Shown here piece after piece: positions 35,259 to 38,045 of a stretch of 38,045 nt of DNA. The first letter of the stretch is position 1, and every line of letters begins with the position of its first letter. Below the pieces are notes generated by a model. That model was not told the DNA's origin, did no database searches, and saw only the letters and a list, made by a program, of their open reading frames with translations. Both the position numbers and the translations under genes were made by a program. This DNA is from Bradyrhizobium sp. Leo170. Its GTDB lineage: Bacteria; Pseudomonadota; Alphaproteobacteria; Rhizobiales; Xanthobacteraceae. Where the stretch lies: positions 1 through 38,045 of the forward strand of contig NZ_PSRR01000043.1 of NCBI RefSeq assembly GCF_004296405.1, read 5' to 3'.

Positions 35259-36445
35259 CCGACAAGACGGTTTCACTTCCAGAGCAGCGCGGGCACGCTG
35301 GATTCATCAAAAACAATCTGCGCAATTACAGCATGCTGCTGTCGCTGTTCGCGATCATGCTGTTCTTCCAGTTCATGACCGATGGCACGCTGCTGCAGCC
35401 CCTCAATCTCACCAATCTGGTGCTGCAGAACAGCTATATCGTGATCATGGCACTGGGCATGCTGCTCGTGATCGTCACCGGCCATATCGATTTGTCGGTC
35501 GGGTCGGTGGCCGGCTTCATCGGGGCGGTCGCCGCCGTGCTGATGGTTCGCTATCACGTCGATTACCCCGCGGCATTCATCGCCTGTCTGCTGGTCGGCG
35601 CGTCGATCGGGGCGGCGCAAGGCTATTGGGTGGCGTATTTCGGCATTCCATCCTTCATCGTCACGCTGGCAGGCATGCTGGTGTTCAAGGGGCTTGCGCT
35701 TGCGCTGCTACAGGGGCAATCGGTTGGACCGTTTCCGCCGACCTTCCAGAAACTGTCGTCGGGATTCATTCCGGAGCTGCTTCCCGGGGTCGGGACGCTG
35801 TATCCGACCTCGCTGTTTATTGGCGCAGTGCTGGCGCTGGCACTGGTCTATGCCAGCGCGAAGAGCCGTGCGCGCGAGCAATCGCATGGCATTGAGGTCG
35901 AGCCTTATGCGTTCTTTGTCGCGAAGAGTGCCGTGCTAGCGGGCGCGGTGCTCTATTTCACCTACTTGATCGCTTCGCATCGCGGATTGCCGAACGTCCT
36001 CGTGATCATGACCGCGCTGATCGCGCTCTATGGTTTTCTCACACGGCGAACGGTGATCGGCAGGCAGATCTACGCCGTGGGCGGCAATGCGAAGGCGGCA
36101 AAACTGTCGGGCATCAAGACCGAACGGCTCACCTTCCTCACCTTTGTCAACATGGGCGTCCTGGCCGCGCTGGCCGGCCTCGTCTTCGCCGCGCGCCTCA
36201 ACACGGCGACGCCGAAGGCCGGCGCCGGCTTCGAACTCGACGTCATCGCCGCCTGCTTCATTGGCGGTGCTTCCGCCTATGGCGGTGTTGGCCGGGTCGG
36301 TGGCGCCGTGGTCGGTGCTATGATCATGGGCGTCATGAACAATGGAATGTCGATCCTTGGCATCGGGATCGACTACCAACAGGTGATCAAGGGATTGGTG
36401 CTGCTCGCAGCCGTTTGCGTCGACGTCTACAACCAGCGCAGGTGA
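35255..36445 (+). CDS. gguB: Sugar ABC transporter permease GguB/XylH type
   Basis: This 396-residue CUT2 permease has about ten hydrophobic segments and the family signatures GHIDLSVGSVAGFIGA, FGIPSFIVTLAGMLVFKG, RQIYAVGGNAKAAKLSGI, LNTATPKAGAGFELDVIAACFIGG and GGVGRVGGAVVGA. It would form the homodimeric channel for ChvE-bound monosaccharides. The ATG overlaps the gguA stop. The sequence looks intact, so the loss of transport would lie with the frameshifted ATPase. Confidence 0.93.
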   Translation: MTDKTVSLPEQRGHAGFIKNNLRNYSMLLSLFAIMLFFQFMTDGTLLQPLNLTNLVLQNSYIVIMALGMLLVIVTGHIDLSVGSVAGFIGAVAAVLMVRYHVDYPAAFIACLLVGASIGAAQGYWVAYFGIPSFIVTLAGMLVFKGLALALLQGQSVGPFPPTFQKLSSGFIPELLPGVGTLYPTSLFIGAVLALALVYASAKSRAREQSHGIEVEPYAFFVAKSAVLAGAVLYFTYLIASHRGLPNVLVIMTALIALYGFLTRRTVIGRQIYAVGGNAKAAKLSGIKTERLTFLTFVNMGVLAALAGLVFAARLNTATPKAGAGFELDVIAACFIGGASAYGGVGRVGGAVVGAMIMGVMNNGMSILGIGIDYQQVIKGLVLLAAVCVDVYNQRR

Positions 36446-36535
36446 GGACGGACCGTTCTTGGGGCAATGAGCACGCCAAGCTCGACGGAACTTCGTCATG
36501 CGGAGCATCAAGGACCGTAGCGCAGGCAAGCCACG

Positions 36536-36735
36536 ATGCCTGGTTTGAAGCGCGGTCGGAATCTCGACAAGATCGGGCAATGGTCGGGTGACACGTCCGA
36601 GCTGTTTTTCGAGGATGTGCAGATTCCCACCGAAAACTTGCTCGGGCCACAACATGGCGGCTTCGGCTGCCTCATGGGCGAACTGGTTCAGGATAGGTTG
36701 AGCATCGCGGTCGGAGCTCAGGCAGCAGCGCAACG
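36536..36735 (+). pseudogene. Acyl-CoA dehydrogenase fragment
   Basis: About 65 codons match the middle of acyl-CoA dehydrogenases: MPGLKRGRNLDKIGQWSGDTSELFFEDVQIP, then LGPQHGGFGCLMGELVQDRLSIAVGAQAAAQRAF. Full-length members have about 380 residues; both ends are missing here. An in-frame stop lies just upstream (36,518). Around 36,725-36,735 the homology ends inside CAGCGCAACGCGCTTTCGGCC and another gene fragment begins in a different frame. This is a remnant unrelated to the sugar operon. Confidence 0.75.
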
Positions 36736-37710
36736 CGCTTTCGGCCAAATACTGGAACGAGGTTGCGCCGGAATGGATTCACGATTCCGATAGCGAAAAC
36801 AATGAAGCTGTTGAGCGCCTATTAAAGGCCGACCGCCCCCGGGCCGCCTTCTCCTGCATCGGGTATGAGCCGCAGAAACTCGATGCGCAGGTCCTTTATC
36901 GTTTGCTGCTCGCCATGGCGCAGGGCGGCGGCGAGCCGCCCGGGCATTACATGCTGGAACACTACCATGTCGAAGCGGCCTTCAAGAGCCTGAACGGCAG
37001 CGCGGCACTGACCCTCGATCAAAAGGCGGGGTTAGAGTTCGCCTACATCGATGCATTGGCGCGGCGTTGGGAGCGAAGGAAAGATGCGTATGGCATCCCG
37101 AATCTGGAACGGTATATCGAAGCGCACCCCGAACAATTCGCTCAAGCGATCGCGTGGACTTACAAGCGCAACGACGGGGCTACCGATCCCCCCGAATTGC
37201 AGGTTTCGCCCGACCATGTGAAATCGATGGCCGAACGCAGCTATAAACTTTTGGACGCACTGCACCGGATTCCCGGGCACGATGAGCTTGGCGAGCTGAA
37301 AGCAGAATACCTGGCGAAGTGGGTTGCGACTGTTCGCCGCCTCTGCAGAGCTGGGGCGCGCCAAGGTCGGCGATACCTCCATCGGCCGACTCTTGTCCGC
37401 CCCCCCCATCGGCAAGGACGGTGTGTGGCCATGCGAGCCAGTCCGCGATGTCATGGAGGATGTCCAATCCGAAGAGATAATCCATGGCGCTCATACCGGC
37501 GTGTATAATTCACGCGGTGTTCATTGGCGCGGCGAAGGCGGCGATCAGGAGCGCGATTTGGCAGAGAAGTATCGCAAATGGGGCGAGGCGCTCCAAGTTT
37601 CGCATCCCTTTGTGTCCTCAAAGCTCCTGATGGGACTGGCTGCGACCTACGATCACGAAGCAAGCCGTGAGAACATGGCTGCTGGGATTAGGCGTCGCAT
37701 GCGCCAATGA
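36729..37710 (+). pseudogene. C-terminal fragment of a large uncharacterised protein, frameshifted
   Basis: From about 36,729 one frame reads RNALSAKYWNEVAPEW, then EPQKLDAQVLYRLLLAMAQGG, YGIPNLERYIEAHPEQFAQA and IAWTYKRNDGATDPPELQV, up to TVRRLC. At about 37,346 two bases appear to be missing, and the sequence continues one frame on with AELGRAKVGDTSIGRLL, IGKDGVWPCEPVRDVMED, GVYNSRGVHWRGEGGDQERDLAEKYRKWGEAL, ending AGIRRRMRQ at 37,710. I recall this C-terminus from very large hypothetical proteins in accessory regions, but cannot name the family or its function. The 5' end is cut by the junction with the acyl-CoA dehydrogenase fragment. Confidence 0.65.
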
Positions 37711-38045
37711 CTTAGAGGGTTTCCGTGGATCGATGCAGGTAGAAAAAAGAGAGATAGGCGACGATCCCAACTGGGGTGCTACTTTGCATGGGGTTGTTTT
37801 CGATATTTTAGTTGGATCAGACGGGCAAGGTTATCAAAAGCATCATGTTGCATTGAACCGGCGTTGTGGGTAAGCAATTGAGATGGAATGGAAATTCTCT
37901 GTCGCCCCCATGATGGATTGGAGCGAAGGTTCAGGTTTTTCAATCGGTTAGTAGGGTGCGTGTGCACGACGTGTGCACCGGGAGATCAAGGAAAATCTAG
38001 CAACAACCAACGTCAGCTGGCTGAACTGAACGCGCTGCAGTCTCA
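37711..38045. other. Terminal 335 bp without a recognisable gene
   Basis: Holds the second copy of the 84-bp repeat (37,904-37,987). The bases on either side are AT-richer than the window average (AAAAAAGAGAG near 37,743; AAGGAAAATCTAGCAACAACC after the repeat). No protein family was recognised in any frame. Confidence 0.5.
37904..37987 (+). repeat. 84-bp interspersed repeat, copy 2
   Basis: Same orientation and same length as the copy at 28,873-28,956. The last 26 bases (from TGTGCACGACG to GGGAGATC) are identical in both. The two copies bracket the galactose module and the two gene fragments after it. Confidence 0.75.

Noticed and set aside
37667..37873. 68-codon plus frame after the large-protein remnant
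   Set aside because: It overlaps the remnant out of frame, has no clear ribosome site and no known family.
1..38045. tRNA, rRNA, CRISPR arrays, intact transposases or integrases
   Set aside because: No cloverleaf-like segments, ribosomal blocks, regular spaced repeats or transposase motifs were noticed on either strand.

Overview
The window looks like chromosomal DNA of an alphaproteobacterium of the Bradyrhizobium type. It is GC-rich throughout. The sugar-binding protein at 32.5-33.6 kb matches rhizobial ChvE almost residue for residue as I remember that family. The gene sets (CUT1 sugar importers, FecI/FecR surface signalling, a DUF3739-type giant adhesin) are common in that group. This placement rests on by-eye reading only.

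Region 1 (about 0.25-10.6 kb) is a carbohydrate locus. A GH105/GH88-type unsaturated glucuronyl hydrolase is followed by a convergent lacI-SDR pair. Divergent from lacI is a tight seven-gene operon: substrate-binding protein, two permeases, zinc dehydrogenase, ATPase, a PfkB kinase resembling E. coli YihV (sulfofructose kinase), and a LacD/YihT-type class I aldolase. A textbook sigma70 promoter with a LacI-type operator fused to its -10 box lies in front of the operon. The likely logic is import, oxidation to a ketose, 1-phosphorylation, and aldol cleavage to DHAP plus a C3 aldehyde. The YihV-like features raise the possibility of sulfosugar use.

Region 2 (10.7-13.3 kb) is a divergent LysR regulator and DHA2-type MFS exporter pair.

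Region 3 (13.4-28.6 kb) is a surface-signalling and adhesin locus. It holds a secreted protein joining an STN domain to a TonB-C-like domain, an ECF sigma factor, a FecR-type anti-sigma with a twin-arginine motif, and one enormous two-partner-secretion exoprotein (about 4,150 residues if intact). The exoprotein reading frame is broken once near 22,260. No TpsB transporter is in the window.

Region 4 (28.6-38 kb) is a decaying galactose/pentose module: a GntR/FCD regulator, a galactose dehydrogenase reduced to 40 codons, aldose 1-epimerase, a frameshifted SMP-30 lactonase, chvE, a frameshifted gguA and an intact gguB. It is followed by an acyl-CoA dehydrogenase scrap fused to a frameshifted C-terminal piece of a large uncharacterised protein. 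Two 84-bp direct repeats bracket this whole region (28,873 and 37,904). All obvious gene lesions in the window lie between 22 and 38 kb; the first 22 kb looks intact.

No rRNA, tRNA, CRISPR array or intact transposase was seen.
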